This document shows, in pieces, positions 36,038 to 45,534 of a stretch of 62,524 nt of DNA. The translations under genes were made by a program, and so were the position numbers. Origin of the DNA: Gammaproteobacteria bacterium (lineage in GTDB: Bacteria > Pseudomonadota > Gammaproteobacteria > Arenicellales > Poriferihabitantaceae); contig VYFG01000047.1 of assembly GCA_009842505.1 (NCBI GenBank), positions 1 to 62,524 on the forward strand, written 5' to 3'. The notes beneath the pieces are model-generated. The model was not told the DNA's origin and did no database searches. It saw nothing but the letters and a program-made list of their open reading frames with translations. Positions within the stretch are counted from its first letter, which is position 1. Each line of letters starts with the position of its first letter.

Positions 36038-37054
36038 ATGAATTCCAGAGAAATGACCGCCTCCGCCAGACCCGAATCCGCCGTGGATTACGGGCGGGAG
36101 GTCATCCGGGTCGAACTGGACGCCATCGAGGCGGTCGGCGCGAGAATCGGCCGGAAATTCAGCGAAGCCTGCGAAAAGATCCTGGAATGCCAGGGCAGGG
36201 TGGTGGTGATCGGCATGGGAAAGTCCGGTCATATCGGCGGCAAGATCGCGTCAACGCTCGCCAGCACCGGGACGCCGGCGTTTTTCGTGCATCCCGGGGA
36301 GGCCAGCCACGGCGACCTGGGCATGATCACCCAGCATGACCTGGCCATTGCAATCTCGAACTCGGGAGAAACCGCCGAAATGATCACCATACTGCCCATC
36401 GTCAAGCGAATCGGCGTGGGGCTGGTGGTGCTTACGGGCAACATGGAGTCCACCCTGGCGCGGGAAGCGGATGTCTGCCTGGACATCAGCGTGGCGCAGG
36501 AGGCGTGCCCGCTGAACCTGGCCCCCACCGCCAGCACGACGGCCACGCTGGTCATGGGCGACGCCCTGGCGGTTGCCGTGCAGAAGATGCGGGGCTTTTC
36601 CGAGCAGGATTTTGCCCGCACCCATCCCGGCGGGACCCTGGGGAAACGCCTGCTGCTCTATGCTTCCGACCTGATGCACCAGGGCGACAGCCTGCCCCTG
36701 GTGGAGGAGGATGCGACCCTGGAGCGGCTGCTTCTGGAAATGTCGTCCAAGTCGCTGGGCATGGCGGGCGTGGTGGACGACGAAGGCAGGCTCCTCGGCA
36801 TGTTCACGGACGGCGATCTCAGGCGGACGCTGGGCAAGGGGGTGGACATCTACACCGCCCGGGCCATCGATCTCGTCAATCGCCATCCCTTCACCATCCC
36901 CCCGGACATGCTGGCAGAGGAGATCGTCCGGATCATGCGGGACCATGCCCGGCAGGGGCCCCACGCGATCAACAGCGTATTCGTGGTGGAGAATGGCGGC
37001 CGCGTGGTGGGAGCGCTCAACACCCATGACCTGCTTCGCGTGGGCGTCATCTGA
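36038..37054 (+). CDS. kdsD: Arabinose-5-phosphate isomerase KdsD
   Basis: Converts ribulose 5-phosphate to arabinose 5-phosphate, the first step to Kdo of LPS. The 338-residue protein has a SIS domain (VVVIGMGKSGHIGGKIASTL, ISNSGETAEM, HPGGTLGKRLL) and two CBS domains at the C-terminus (MAGVVDDEGRLLGMFTDGD and INSVFVVENGGRVVG). ATG 36038 or 36053 may be the start. It opens the LPS-rpoN operon; kdsC, which normally follows, is absent here. Confidence 0.95.
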   Translation: MNSREMTASARPESAVDYGREVIRVELDAIEAVGARIGRKFSEACEKILECQGRVVVIGMGKSGHIGGKIASTLASTGTPAFFVHPGEASHGDLGMITQHDLAIAISNSGETAEMITILPIVKRIGVGLVVLTGNMESTLAREADVCLDISVAQEACPLNLAPTASTTATLVMGDALAVAVQKMRGFSEQDFARTHPGGTLGKRLLLYASDLMHQGDSLPLVEEDATLERLLLEMSSKSLGMAGVVDDEGRLLGMFTDGDLRRTLGKGVDIYTARAIDLVNRHPFTIPPDMLAEEIVRIMRDHARQGPHAINSVFVVENGGRVVGALNTHDLLRVGVI

Positions 37055-37063
37055 GGACGGGCC

Positions 37064-37504
37064 GTGCGGGCGCTGCGCCATGACATTCTGCTGGTCCTGA
37101 CGTTCGCATTCGTGATGGGGCTGTCGGCATGGCTGCAGTTCGGGGTGCTGGACGCCCCGGTGGCCGTACCGTCGGAAACGGAGAAAGACGCCCCGGACTA
37201 CTACATTCGGAATCTTGTCTTCACCGGCAGGGACGGGCTGGGAAAGAAATACGAGCTTCGGGCCGACCGCATGGTGCATTACCCGTACGGGGACCGTGCC
37301 CTGCTGGATAACCCGCACATCGTCCAATACAGCCCGGACGAGGCCCCGCGGCACGTCTATGCTGACACGGGCTGGCTGGACAACAATACCTCGGAGATCC
37401 TCCTGACCGGCAATGTCCGGGTGCTTCAGGACCAGGCCGGGGCTACCGGTGATGTTTTCACCGGTGAGAGGATGGTGATCATCCTTGATGAGGACCGGGG
37501 TTGA
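37064..37504 (+). CDS. lptC: LPS export protein LptC
   Basis: Bitopic inner membrane protein that passes LPS from LptBFG to LptA. The 146-residue protein has one N-terminal membrane helix (DILLVLTFAFVMGLSAWL) and the LptC beta-jellyroll (YYIRNLVFTGRDGLGKKYELRA, HVYADTGWLDNN, ILLTGNVRV). It is shorter than the 191 residues of E. coli LptC. It starts at GTG 37064, 9 bases after kdsD, and its stop lies next to lptA. Confidence 0.88.
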   Translation: MRALRHDILLVLTFAFVMGLSAWLQFGVLDAPVAVPSETEKDAPDYYIRNLVFTGRDGLGKKYELRADRMVHYPYGDRALLDNPHIVQYSPDEAPRHVYADTGWLDNNTSEILLTGNVRVLQDQAGATGDVFTGERMVIILDEDRG

Positions 37505-37505
37505 G

Positions 37506-38126
37506 ATGCGCCCGGGCCGGGCCCGACCGATGCGGTACCTCCGGTTCGCCGTCCTGGGATTGCCCCTGTTGGCCGCAAGTACGGACTCCCTGGCCCTTGA
37601 AAGCGACCGGGACCAGCCCGCGACCCTGGAGGCCGATGACATCGAACTGGACCTGAGAACCGGCGTGCGGACGTACCGGGGGGATGTCGTCTACCGCCAG
37701 GGGTCCATCCGCCTGGACTGCGACGAACTGGTCACCCGCCTCAACGATGACGGGGAGCTGGACACGGGCGTCTGCACCGGGAATCCCGGGCGGTTCCGCC
37801 AGAGACCGGAAGGTTCCGGGGAGGACGTGGTCGGTGAGGCCGTGGAAATCACCATGGACCAGACCGACAGACTGGTGACACTGGGGGGCCAGGCCAGGGT
37901 GACCCAGGGTCCCAACACGGTCACCGGCAGGCTCATCACATACGGCCTGGACACCGACAAGGTCCTCGTGAAGGGCGGTGTCCAGACTTCGGGCAGTGCA
38001 TCCGGCGGATCCACCGGCGGCGAAACCGCGGGTGCCGGCGCAGCGGTCTCCGGCGGGCAACCGGAAGATGCGGCTTTCCGGCCCCGGGCCAGGCTGGTCA
38101 TACAGCCGCGCAAGCAGCAGGACTGA
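37506..38126 (+). CDS. lptA: LPS transport periplasmic protein LptA
   Basis: Periplasmic bridge of the LPS transport machine. From ATG 37506 the 206-residue protein has a signal peptide (LRFAVLGLPLLAASTDSLA), the OstA domain (ATLEADDIELDLRTGVRTYRGDVVYRQG, GEAVEITMDQTD, RVTQGPNTVTGRLITY) and a low-complexity Ser/Gly/Thr/Ala tail before RPRARLVIQP. The tail is longer than in most LptA. It starts one base after the lptC stop. Confidence 0.9.
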   Translation: MRPGRARPMRYLRFAVLGLPLLAASTDSLALESDRDQPATLEADDIELDLRTGVRTYRGDVVYRQGSIRLDCDELVTRLNDDGELDTGVCTGNPGRFRQRPEGSGEDVVGEAVEITMDQTDRLVTLGGQARVTQGPNTVTGRLITYGLDTDKVLVKGGVQTSGSASGGSTGGETAGAGAAVSGGQPEDAAFRPRARLVIQPRKQQD

Positions 38127-38167
38127 GCGCGCCGTTCGTCCCGGTCACGACGTCAGGTTCCATTTCA

Positions 38168-38893
38168 ATGCGCTCACTTTCCGCCAGGTCCCTGGTGAAG
38201 AAGTACCGGCAGAACGTCATCGTGGACGGGGTGTCCCTGGAGGTGGCGGACAACGAGGTGGTGGGCCTTCTCGGGGCGAACGGCGCCGGCAAGACCACCA
38301 GCTTCAACATGATTATCGGCCTGGTGCGGGAAACCGGGGGCCGCGTTTTTCTTGACCAGGAAGACATTACCGGGCTGCCCATGCACGAGCGGGCGCGCAG
38401 AGGGATCGGCTATCTTCCCCAGGAACATTCGGTGTTCCGCAGGCTCACCGCGGAAGAGAACATACTGGCGGTGCTTGAAACATCGGGGCGGCATGCCGCC
38501 GCCGCGCGCGCGGAAATCTGCCGCGGCCTGCTCGAGGAGTTCGGCATCTACCACCTCAGGGACCAGCTCGCCGTCGGGCTTTCCGGCGGTGAACAGCGCC
38601 GCGTGGAGATTGCCAGGGCCCTGGCGCTCGAGCCCTCGTTCATCCTGCTGGATGAACCCTTCGCCGGCGTGGACCCGATCGCCGTCAGGGAAATCCAGCA
38701 GATCATACAGCTGCTGAAGGGCAGGGGCGTCGGCATTCTCATCACCGACCACAATGTCCGGGAAACCCTGGGTATCTGTGACCGGGCGTACATCCTGCAC
38801 CGGGGGAGGGTGCTGGTCGACGGAACGCCGGAGGAAATCATGCAGGATGAGCGCGCGCGGGAAGCCTACCTCGGCAGCGATTTCAGCATGTGA
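38168..38893 (+). CDS. lptB: LPS export ABC transporter ATPase LptB
   Basis: Cytoplasmic ATPase that drives LPS extraction by LptFG. The 241-residue protein has Walker A LLGANGAGKTT, Q-loop LPQEHSVF, signature LSGGEQRRVEIARAL, Walker B FILLDEPFAGVDP and the switch histidine ITDHNVRETL, all standard for LptB. It is 41 bases after lptA. lptF and lptG are elsewhere, as usual. Confidence 0.96.
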   Translation: MRSLSARSLVKKYRQNVIVDGVSLEVADNEVVGLLGANGAGKTTSFNMIIGLVRETGGRVFLDQEDITGLPMHERARRGIGYLPQEHSVFRRLTAEENILAVLETSGRHAAAARAEICRGLLEEFGIYHLRDQLAVGLSGGEQRRVEIARALALEPSFILLDEPFAGVDPIAVREIQQIIQLLKGRGVGILITDHNVRETLGICDRAYILHRGRVLVDGTPEEIMQDERAREAYLGSDFSM

Positions 38894-39263
38894 CGGCCGG
38901 ACGCCGGGGAACGGTCGGGCAGGGAATGCCATCCCCTCCTGGCCGGAATCCGGCGGCCATGCCGCCGCGGGCGATGCACCGGTATCCGCGACAGGGCCAT
39001 GTGCGGCCCCTGGAGGGTCCGGCACCGGCAAGGCGACGGGCATGGCCGAATTGGACATGATTCATCATCCCGAGTTCGAATTGTCGCGGATAGCCCGCTG
39101 TTTTTCAGGCAAAACCCCGCGAGGCACCATCCCCGGGGACGGCGCGGACCCGTGCCACCTGGGCGCCGCCCACGCCCGCCAGACCGCCGGCGGGTACGGT
39201 TGCACTTTAACCGGGCCGGGAAATTTGGTTACAATGATTCTCCAATGATGACTACTGTATTGG
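38894..39263 (+). other. lptB-rpoN intergenic region
   Basis: About 370 bases without a credible gene. The last 60 bases become AT-rich and include TACAAT at 39230-39235, a possible -10 element for rpoN. No good -35 is seen at the right distance. Confidence 0.4.
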
Positions 39264-40700
39264 ATGAAAGCGGCTCTTGATCTGAGACAGACGCAGCGGC
39301 TGACCATGACGCCGCAATTGCAGCAAGCCATACGCCTGTTGCAGATGAATACCGCTGAGTTCTCCGCAGCGCTCATCGACGCTCACGAGACAAATCCCCT
39401 GCTGGAAATGGAGGATCCGGAGGGCCGCAGCGAAGCCATCCCGGAAGAGGGGTACGCCGGGCTGGAATTCATGGATGAATTGCGGGGTTCATTCAATGAA
39501 GACTGGGTGAGCAGGCGCGCCGGCACGGCGTCGCCGGCCTCCGCACTTTCCGACGGGGTCGACAGGATACCGGCCCATGCCGCGGATGCGTCGCTGCACG
39601 AATCCCTGGAGGAGCAGCTCTGTCTGCTGGCCCTCGAGCCGATGCAGAAGTTCCTGGCGGATCACATCATCCGCAACCTCAACGATGCCGGGTACCTGGA
39701 AGCGGGTCTCGAAACCATCCTTGACGAGGTGCGGCATGATCTTGAGCCGGGGACCCGCATCTCCATGTCGGACATGGAGGCCGCCCTTTCCAGGGTGCAG
39801 TCCCTGGACCCCATCGGGATCGGTGCGAGAACCCCCGGAGAATGCCTGCTGCTGCAGCTGTCTGCCCTGGACCCCGAGGTGCCCGGGCTGGAAACCGCCC
39901 GTAACCTGGTGAAGTCGCACCTGCCGCTGCTTGCCCGTCGGGATCTGCAGGCCTTGCGCCGAAAGCTGGCCGTGGACCACGGGGAGCTGCGCGAGGCCAT
40001 CGAACTGGTCCGGCACCTGAGCCCGCATCCCGGGTACAGCGTGGGCGACGTCTCCGTGAATTACGTGACGCCGGACGTACTGGTGGAAAGACGCCGCGGA
40101 GGCTGGGCTGCGAGACTGAATACGGCCGCCCTGCCCAGGGTCATGATCAACCAGGACTACCAGCATCTGGTCACGGAAAACGCGGGGAAAGAGTCCTTTT
40201 CCCGGTTGAATTCCCAACTCAAGGACGCCCGCTGGCTGCTGTCCAATATCGAAAAGCGTCACGACACCATTCTTTCCGTCGCCGCGCGGATCGTCGCGAA
40301 CCAGCAGGCCTTCTTTGAACACGGGCCCGCGGCGATGAAGCCGATGACCATGCGCGAAATCGCGGAGACCCTGGACATCCATGAGTCCACGGTGTCGCGG
40401 GCGGTCAACGGCAAGTACATGCTGACCCCCCTCGGCACGTTCGAGTTGCGGTATTTCTTCTCCACCGAGGTCGGCGCCGGGAACGGCCACCAGTCCTCGT
40501 CGGTGGCAATCCGGGCGCTGATCAGGGAGCTGGTCGAGGCCGAGTCCCCCGCAAAGCCCATCAGCGACATGAAGATATGCGAGGCGCTCCGGTCCAGGGG
40601 GTTCGAGATCGCCCGGCGTACGGTGGCGAAATACCGGGAGCAAATGAACATTCCCCCTTCCGGCAGGCGAAAATCGCTTTTGGGGGCACCGGGATCTTGA
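39264..40700 (+). CDS. rpoN: RNA polymerase sigma-54 factor RpoN
   Basis: Alternative sigma factor for enhancer-dependent promoters. The 478-residue protein has region I (LDLRQTQRLTMTPQLQQAIRLLQMN), an acidic region II, the core-binding domain (LDPIGIGARTPGECL), the HTH (MTMREIAETLDIHESTVSRAVNGKYM) and the RpoN box (ARRTVAKYREQMNIP). Length matches the E. coli protein. Its place between lptB and hpf is the classical proteobacterial order. Confidence 0.97.
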   Translation: MKAALDLRQTQRLTMTPQLQQAIRLLQMNTAEFSAALIDAHETNPLLEMEDPEGRSEAIPEEGYAGLEFMDELRGSFNEDWVSRRAGTASPASALSDGVDRIPAHAADASLHESLEEQLCLLALEPMQKFLADHIIRNLNDAGYLEAGLETILDEVRHDLEPGTRISMSDMEAALSRVQSLDPIGIGARTPGECLLLQLSALDPEVPGLETARNLVKSHLPLLARRDLQALRRKLAVDHGELREAIELVRHLSPHPGYSVGDVSVNYVTPDVLVERRRGGWAARLNTAALPRVMINQDYQHLVTENAGKESFSRLNSQLKDARWLLSNIEKRHDTILSVAARIVANQQAFFEHGPAAMKPMTMREIAETLDIHESTVSRAVNGKYMLTPLGTFELRYFFSTEVGAGNGHQSSSVAIRALIRELVEAESPAKPISDMKICEALRSRGFEIARRTVAKYREQMNIPPSGRRKSLLGAPGS

Positions 40701-40772
40701 ACGGCGAAATTGAATATCTGTTGTTGGCGCCGGGTCTGCCGGCACATCTTTAGTCCTTGGGAGGCGATCACT

Positions 40773-41105
40773 ATGCAAATATCAATCAGCGGACATCATG
40801 TTGACATCACTGACTCCATGCATCATTACGTTTCCGGTAAGGTGGAGAAAATCGTCAGGCACTTCGACCATGTGACCAATACCAATGTCATACTGCAGGT
40901 CGAAAAGAAACGCCACATGGCGGAAGCGACGATCAACACCAAAGGAGCGATGATTCATGCTTCCAGTACCTGCAATGACATGTATGCCGCTATTGACAGC
41001 ATGGTGAACAAGCTGGACCGCCAGGTTCTCAAGCACAAGGAAAAGCTGACCGACCATCACCGTACCGACGCCGCGCTGAACCGGGGCTTCGATTTGTCAC
41101 GGTAA
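40773..41105 (+). CDS. hpf: Ribosome hibernation promoting factor, short form (HPF)
   Basis: Binds the 30S decoding region of resting ribosomes and promotes 100S dimers. The 110-residue protein starts MQISISGHHVDITDSMHHYV and continues with VEKKRHMAEATINTKGAMIHA. Strong ribosome site GGGAGG at 40759-40764 fixes the start at ATG 40773. It lacks the long-form C-terminal dimerisation domain. Confidence 0.94.
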   Translation: MQISISGHHVDITDSMHHYVSGKVEKIVRHFDHVTNTNVILQVEKKRHMAEATINTKGAMIHASSTCNDMYAAIDSMVNKLDRQVLKHKEKLTDHHRTDAALNRGFDLSR

Positions 41106-41107
41106 CG

Positions 41108-41617
41108 ATGGGCAGTGACGGCAGCGGTGGCGACGGCGACGGGAACGGGGATTCTCCCGTACTGGCGGAATATCTCGATACCGGCCGGATCATCCTCGAC
41201 CTGAAGACCACCAGCCGCAAGAGGCTGTTCGAATTCATCGCCGAGCTGTCGTGCAACGGGCTCGCCGGAATCTCCGAAGACTGCATTCTCAAGACGATCA
41301 CCGAGCGCGAACGGCTGGGCAGCACGGGGCTCGGGCAGGGAATTGCGGTTCCCCACGGCCGCATCGAGAAGCTGGACAGCCCGGTGATCAGCGTCGTCAG
41401 GCTGAGCAAGCCCATTGACTACGACGCGCCGGACGGCCAACCGGTCTGGCTGGCGGTGGGCCTCCTGGTTCCCGTGGAGGCCAACGACACCCATCTGAAA
41501 CTGTTCTCACTGCTGGTGACGCGGTTTCGGGACCGGCACTTCGTCGAATCCATGAAACGGTGCAGTACCCGCGAACAGGCGGCGGCCCTGTTCGATGTCC
41601 TGGAACCTGACGGCTAG
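41108..41617 (+). CDS. ptsN: PTS IIA-Ntr protein PtsN
   Basis: Final phosphate acceptor of the nitrogen PTS; it regulates potassium uptake and other targets by its phosphorylation state. The 169-residue protein has the active site histidine H83 in IAVPHGRI, preceded by ERLGSTGLGQG. It begins 2 bases after hpf. A glycine/aspartate-rich N-terminal leader of 15 residues is unusual. Confidence 0.94.
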   Translation: MGSDGSGGDGDGNGDSPVLAEYLDTGRIILDLKTTSRKRLFEFIAELSCNGLAGISEDCILKTITERERLGSTGLGQGIAVPHGRIEKLDSPVISVVRLSKPIDYDAPDGQPVWLAVGLLVPVEANDTHLKLFSLLVTRFRDRHFVESMKRCSTREQAAALFDVLEPDG

Positions 41618-41627
41618 GGACGGGTGG

Positions 41628-42581
41628 GTGAAACAGAACTCCGAAAGTCCGGCGCTGGAAACCGGCGGGTTGCATTCCCTCCGGCAGATTCTCGACCGCA
41701 TGCCCGGAGTCCACTGGTACCTGAATACCACCAAGCCGGCCGTGACCTGTTTTCAGCATGCCAATTTCTACGGCTATCTCAACCCGCTGCGGCCGATTCC
41801 GATCCAGCTGGTGGACGGGGTCACCCTGGAATGGCTGTATCGCCAGGGCGAGCGGGAGTTGCAGCAGGCGCCCTGCTTTGATGCCGGAACCACCCTGGCC
41901 ACGATCCTCTGCGACGGCGTCAACCCCAATCCCGCCCTGGAGGAGGTATGCCGTCAAATGGACATTGCCCTGCTGCGCTCCACACTGGCCCCCGCGGGCG
42001 TTCTGGATTTCCTCCAGGCCAACCTGGCGAAGCTGCTTTCACCGCGCTGTAACCGGCATGGTGTATTCCTGGCGGTGATGAATACCGGTGTGATGATCAC
42101 GGGAAAGAGCGGCATCGGCAAGAGCGAGGTCGCCCTCGACCTGGTGCAGAGGGGCCATCAGCTCATCGCCGACGATGTGGTGGAAATCTACCGTCGCGAC
42201 GGACCGGTGCTGATGGGCGAGTGTCCGCCGTCGCTGAAAGGGCACATCGAGATACGGGGCCTCGGCATCATCAACGCGGAAAAGATGTTCGGGCCCGCCG
42301 CGGTCATGGACTACTACGAACTGGAACTGATCATCAACCTCAGTGATGCCAAGGAACGCGAAATCGAGAACCTGGACCGGTTGAAGCCGAGCCTTGAGCC
42401 GGTGGACATACTCGGCGTCGAGATTCCCTGCCTGCATATCCTGGTGGCCCCGGGGCGCAACCTGTCGGTACTCGTCGAGGCCGCCATCCGGGATCACCTG
42501 CTGCGGAAAACCGGGGCGAACAGCAGCCTGGAATTCGTCGGCAGGCATAACCGCCGCATGGGCATCGGGGGGGAGGAATGA
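41628..42581 (+). CDS. hprK: HPr kinase/phosphorylase HprK
   Basis: Phosphorylates and dephosphorylates Ser46 of HPr. From GTG 41628 the protein has 317 residues; an ATG at 41595 would overlap ptsN by 23 bases and give 328. The P-loop GKSGIGKSE, the following LIADDVVEI, and the signature ECPPSLKGHIEIRGLGIIN are intact. The HPr encoded nearby does have serine 46. The stop overlaps rapZ as ATGA. Confidence 0.94.
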   Translation: MKQNSESPALETGGLHSLRQILDRMPGVHWYLNTTKPAVTCFQHANFYGYLNPLRPIPIQLVDGVTLEWLYRQGERELQQAPCFDAGTTLATILCDGVNPNPALEEVCRQMDIALLRSTLAPAGVLDFLQANLAKLLSPRCNRHGVFLAVMNTGVMITGKSGIGKSEVALDLVQRGHQLIADDVVEIYRRDGPVLMGECPPSLKGHIEIRGLGIINAEKMFGPAAVMDYYELELIINLSDAKEREIENLDRLKPSLEPVDILGVEIPCLHILVAPGRNLSVLVEAAIRDHLLRKTGANSSLEFVGRHNRRMGIGGEE

Positions 42582-43501
42582 GCCGGCGCACCATGGACCT
42601 GATCATCGTCAGCGGGCTGTCCGGTTCCGGCAAGAGCGTGGCCCTGCAGTCCCTGGAAGACATCGGCTACTACTGCGTCGACAACCTGCCGTCGGTGATG
42701 CTGCCCGAATTCGAACGCTGCTTTCTGGTGCATGCGCCTGGTGATGAGCATGGAATCGCCTGCGCGGCGGTGAGCATCGACTCGCGCAATCACCGTTTCC
42801 TGGGCGGGCTGGGCGATACCCTGGACAGGTCGGGGCTTGAGGCCGGGGCCTGCCGCATCCTGTTTCTCGATGCCGAGGAGCAGAAACTGGTGCAGCGTTA
42901 CAGTGAAACCCGCCGCAAGCACCCGCTCACCGACGATTCCACCCCGCTGATGGAAGGCATACAGCGGGAACGGGTCATGCTGCGGCCCTTGCAGGAACGT
43001 GCGGACAAGGTGATCGACACCACCGACACCACCCCCCACGAACTGCGTGCCATGGTGCGGGATTTTGCCGGCGGCTCCAGCGCCGGGGGGCCATTGCTCC
43101 TGTTCGAGTCCTTCGGCTTCAAGTACGGCTCCCCCAGGGAGGCGGATTTCATCTTCGATGTCCGCTGCCTTCCCAACCCCCACTGGGAGGAGTCCCTGCG
43201 CAACCGGACCGGCCGGGACCCCGATGTCAGGCGGTTCCTGGAGAACCAGCCCATGGTGGTGGAGATGACGGAGGAGATCTACGGTTTCCTGCTCAAGTGG
43301 CTTCCGGGCTTCGACAGCGAGAACCGGAGCTACATCACCGTGGCGGTGGGTTGCACCGGCGGCCAGCACCGTTCGGTGTATATTTGTGAACAGCTGGCAA
43401 GGCGGTTCCATGACCGTGAATTCAACGCCCAGGTCCGGCACAGGCAACTGAATGAACAGGAGTCCGGCCACCGAGAAGTCCCCCCGGCCTCCAGGACATG
43501 A
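42578..43501 (+). CDS. rapZ: RNase adapter protein RapZ
   Basis: Nucleotide-binding adapter that, in E. coli, directs RNase E to GlmZ and so controls GlmS. The 307-residue protein has Walker A GLSGSGKS (residues 13-20), the GYYCVDNLP segment, FESFGFKYGSP and the C-terminal RNA-binding domain VGCTGGQHRSVYI. Overlaps of ATGA on both sides tie it to hprK and the HPr gene. Confidence 0.96.
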   Translation: MSRRTMDLIIVSGLSGSGKSVALQSLEDIGYYCVDNLPSVMLPEFERCFLVHAPGDEHGIACAAVSIDSRNHRFLGGLGDTLDRSGLEAGACRILFLDAEEQKLVQRYSETRRKHPLTDDSTPLMEGIQRERVMLRPLQERADKVIDTTDTTPHELRAMVRDFAGGSSAGGPLLLFESFGFKYGSPREADFIFDVRCLPNPHWEESLRNRTGRDPDVRRFLENQPMVVEMTEEIYGFLLKWLPGFDSENRSYITVAVGCTGGQHRSVYICEQLARRFHDREFNAQVRHRQLNEQESGHREVPPASRT

Positions 43502-43767
43502 TTGAAACCGTCATCCCGGTCATCAACAAGCTGGGCCTGCATGCCAGGGCCGCGTCCAAGCTGGTCAAGCTGTGTGCCGGGTTCGCGAGCGAAATCAAGA
43601 TTTCCGCCGGCGGGCAGCAGGTGGACGGCAAGAGCATCATGGGCATCCTGATGCTGGCCGCGACCCAGGGGACGGACCTGCTGCTGCAGGTGGACGGCGA
43701 AGACGAGGAGGCCGCGGTGGACGCGATACGGACGATGTTCTCGGACTGTTTCGGAGAGGGGGAATGA
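43498..43767 (+). CDS. HPr-like phosphocarrier (NPr/HPr)
   Basis: Carries phosphate from enzyme I to IIA proteins. The 89-residue protein has H15 in KLGLHARAASKLV and S46 in DGKSIMGILML, so it can serve both enzyme I and HprK. It overlaps rapZ by ATGA and precedes the enzyme I gene by 25 bases. Gene symbol npr or ptsH would both be defensible. Confidence 0.94.
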   Translation: MIETVIPVINKLGLHARAASKLVKLCAGFASEIKISAGGQQVDGKSIMGILMLAATQGTDLLLQVDGEDEEAAVDAIRTMFSDCFGEGE

Positions 43768-43792
43768 CGCGGGAATTCCGGGGGCGAACCTG

Positions 43793-45523
43793 ATGCTGGC
43801 CCTGCACGGTACCGGCGTCGGGCACGGCATTGCCATCGGCAGGGCGAGGATCATCAGCCGGCCGGCGCCGGAAATCAGCCGGTATACCGTCGGGGCGGAT
43901 GCGGTGGAGGCGGAACTGGAGCGCCTGGCGGCCGGCATTCGCCAGGCCCGGGATTCGCTGGTGGATCTCAAGTCCGGCTATGACGGGCCCTTGCCTGCGG
44001 AGGTGGCGGGACTGCTGGAAGCCCATGTCACCATGCTGGAAGATCCCATGCTGCTGGACGAACCGTCGAAACTTGTCCGGGAGCAGCACATCAATGCGGA
44101 GTCGGCACTGTCCCGGTTCGGGCGCAAGCTCGAGATGATGTTTTCCAGGATGCAGGATCCTTACCTGAGCAGCAAGTCCATCGATGTCGCCCAGGTTGTG
44201 GAACGTGTCATCGGCGCCCTGATGGACGACGGCGACGAACTCGTCGATCAGCTGGGGGGAACCGATGACGGCGAGGTAATCGTCGCCGCCGATCTGACAC
44301 CCGCCGACACCATCCGGTTGAAGAAACACCGGCTTACCGGGTTCGTCACCAGCCTGGGCGGCCCCATCTCGCATACCGCGATCCTGGCGCGCAGCATGAA
44401 GATACCCGCCATCGTGGGCCTCCACGCCGCGATCCGGTACCTGCGCACCGGCGATCTGCTGATTCTGGATGGCAAGCGGGGCATCATCCTGGCCAACCCG
44501 GACGAGTCCTCCCTCGCCGCGTACCAGCGGCGGCGGGAAAAGATCATCCGTCGCCGCCAGGCCCTGGACACCCTGAGGGATGCCGAATCCGTGACCCTGG
44601 ACGGCCGGGCGGTCTCGCTGATGTCCAACGTGGAATTTCCGGAGGAGGTGGACCAGAGCGTGGCCCAGAATGCCGACGGGGTGGGGCTGTACCGCACCGA
44701 GTTTCTTTTCATGAACCGCAGTGAAATGCCCGATGAAGAGGAACAGTACACGGTGTATCGGGATATCCTCGAACGCAGTCGCCGTCCCGTCAACATCCGC
44801 ACCCTGGACATTGGCGCCGACAAGCAGGTGGAAGGGGCCCGGTCGGAGGACGGGCGTGCCATCAATCCGGCCCTGGGAATGAGGGCCATCAGGCTTTGCC
44901 TGCACGACCTGGCCCTGTTCAAGCCCCAGTTGAGGGCGATCTACCGGGCTTCTGTCCATGGCGACGCGCGGCTGCTGGTCCCCATGCTGTCCACCATGGA
45001 CGAGCTCGACCAGCTCTACTCGCTGATCCGCGAGGTCAAGGAGGAACTGTCCGGCCAGGGAGAGGCATTCAACCCCGACTTGCCGGTCGGCGGCATGATC
45101 GAGGTGCCGGCGGCGGCCATTTCCGCGGACATCTTCGCACGGAAGCTAGACTTCCTGTCCATCGGTACCAATGATCTGATCCAGTATACGCTTGCCATCG
45201 ACCGCGTCGACGACGAGGTGAACTATCTGTATGACCCGGTTCATCCGTCCATACTCCGCCTGGTGAAAGGCGTCATCGAAGCCGGCCGCGCCGCGGGTGT
45301 GCCCGTGCTGATGTGCGGCGAGATGGCCGGAAACCCGACCTATACCCGAATTCTGCTGGCGCTGGGCCTGAGATCGTTCAGCATGGACCCTTCGTCCCTG
45401 CTGGAGGTCAGGCAGCGGGTTCGGATGAGCGATGTCGGCCATCTGGAATCGGCGCTGCCCCGCATTCTTGCCGCCACGGAGCCGGATGAGATCCGTTCCC
45501 TGGTCCAGGACCTCAACCGGTAA
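43793..45523 (+). CDS. ptsI: Phosphoenolpyruvate-protein phosphotransferase (enzyme I)
   Basis: Takes phosphate from PEP to HPr. The 576-residue protein has the N-terminal HPr-binding helices, active site H194 in GGPISHTAIL, the PEP-binding TEFLFMNR and MLSTMDELDQL, and catalytic FLSIGTNDLIQYTLAIDR. There is no GAF domain, so it is the ptsI rather than the ptsP form. No sugar-specific EII gene is in the window, which suggests a purely regulatory PTS. Confidence 0.95.
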   Translation: MLALHGTGVGHGIAIGRARIISRPAPEISRYTVGADAVEAELERLAAGIRQARDSLVDLKSGYDGPLPAEVAGLLEAHVTMLEDPMLLDEPSKLVREQHINAESALSRFGRKLEMMFSRMQDPYLSSKSIDVAQVVERVIGALMDDGDELVDQLGGTDDGEVIVAADLTPADTIRLKKHRLTGFVTSLGGPISHTAILARSMKIPAIVGLHAAIRYLRTGDLLILDGKRGIILANPDESSLAAYQRRREKIIRRRQALDTLRDAESVTLDGRAVSLMSNVEFPEEVDQSVAQNADGVGLYRTEFLFMNRSEMPDEEEQYTVYRDILERSRRPVNIRTLDIGADKQVEGARSEDGRAINPALGMRAIRLCLHDLALFKPQLRAIYRASVHGDARLLVPMLSTMDELDQLYSLIREVKEELSGQGEAFNPDLPVGGMIEVPAAAISADIFARKLDFLSIGTNDLIQYTLAIDRVDDEVNYLYDPVHPSILRLVKGVIEAGRAAGVPVLMCGEMAGNPTYTRILLALGLRSFSMDPSSLLEVRQRVRMSDVGHLESALPRILAATEPDEIRSLVQDLNR

Positions 45524-45534
45524 GGGAGCCTTCG

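Noticed and set aside
34819..36339. 506-codon open frame on the plus strand
   Set aside because: It is antisense to DUF1244 and TerC and runs out of frame into kdsD; the H/D/Q-rich content is typical of a shadow frame.
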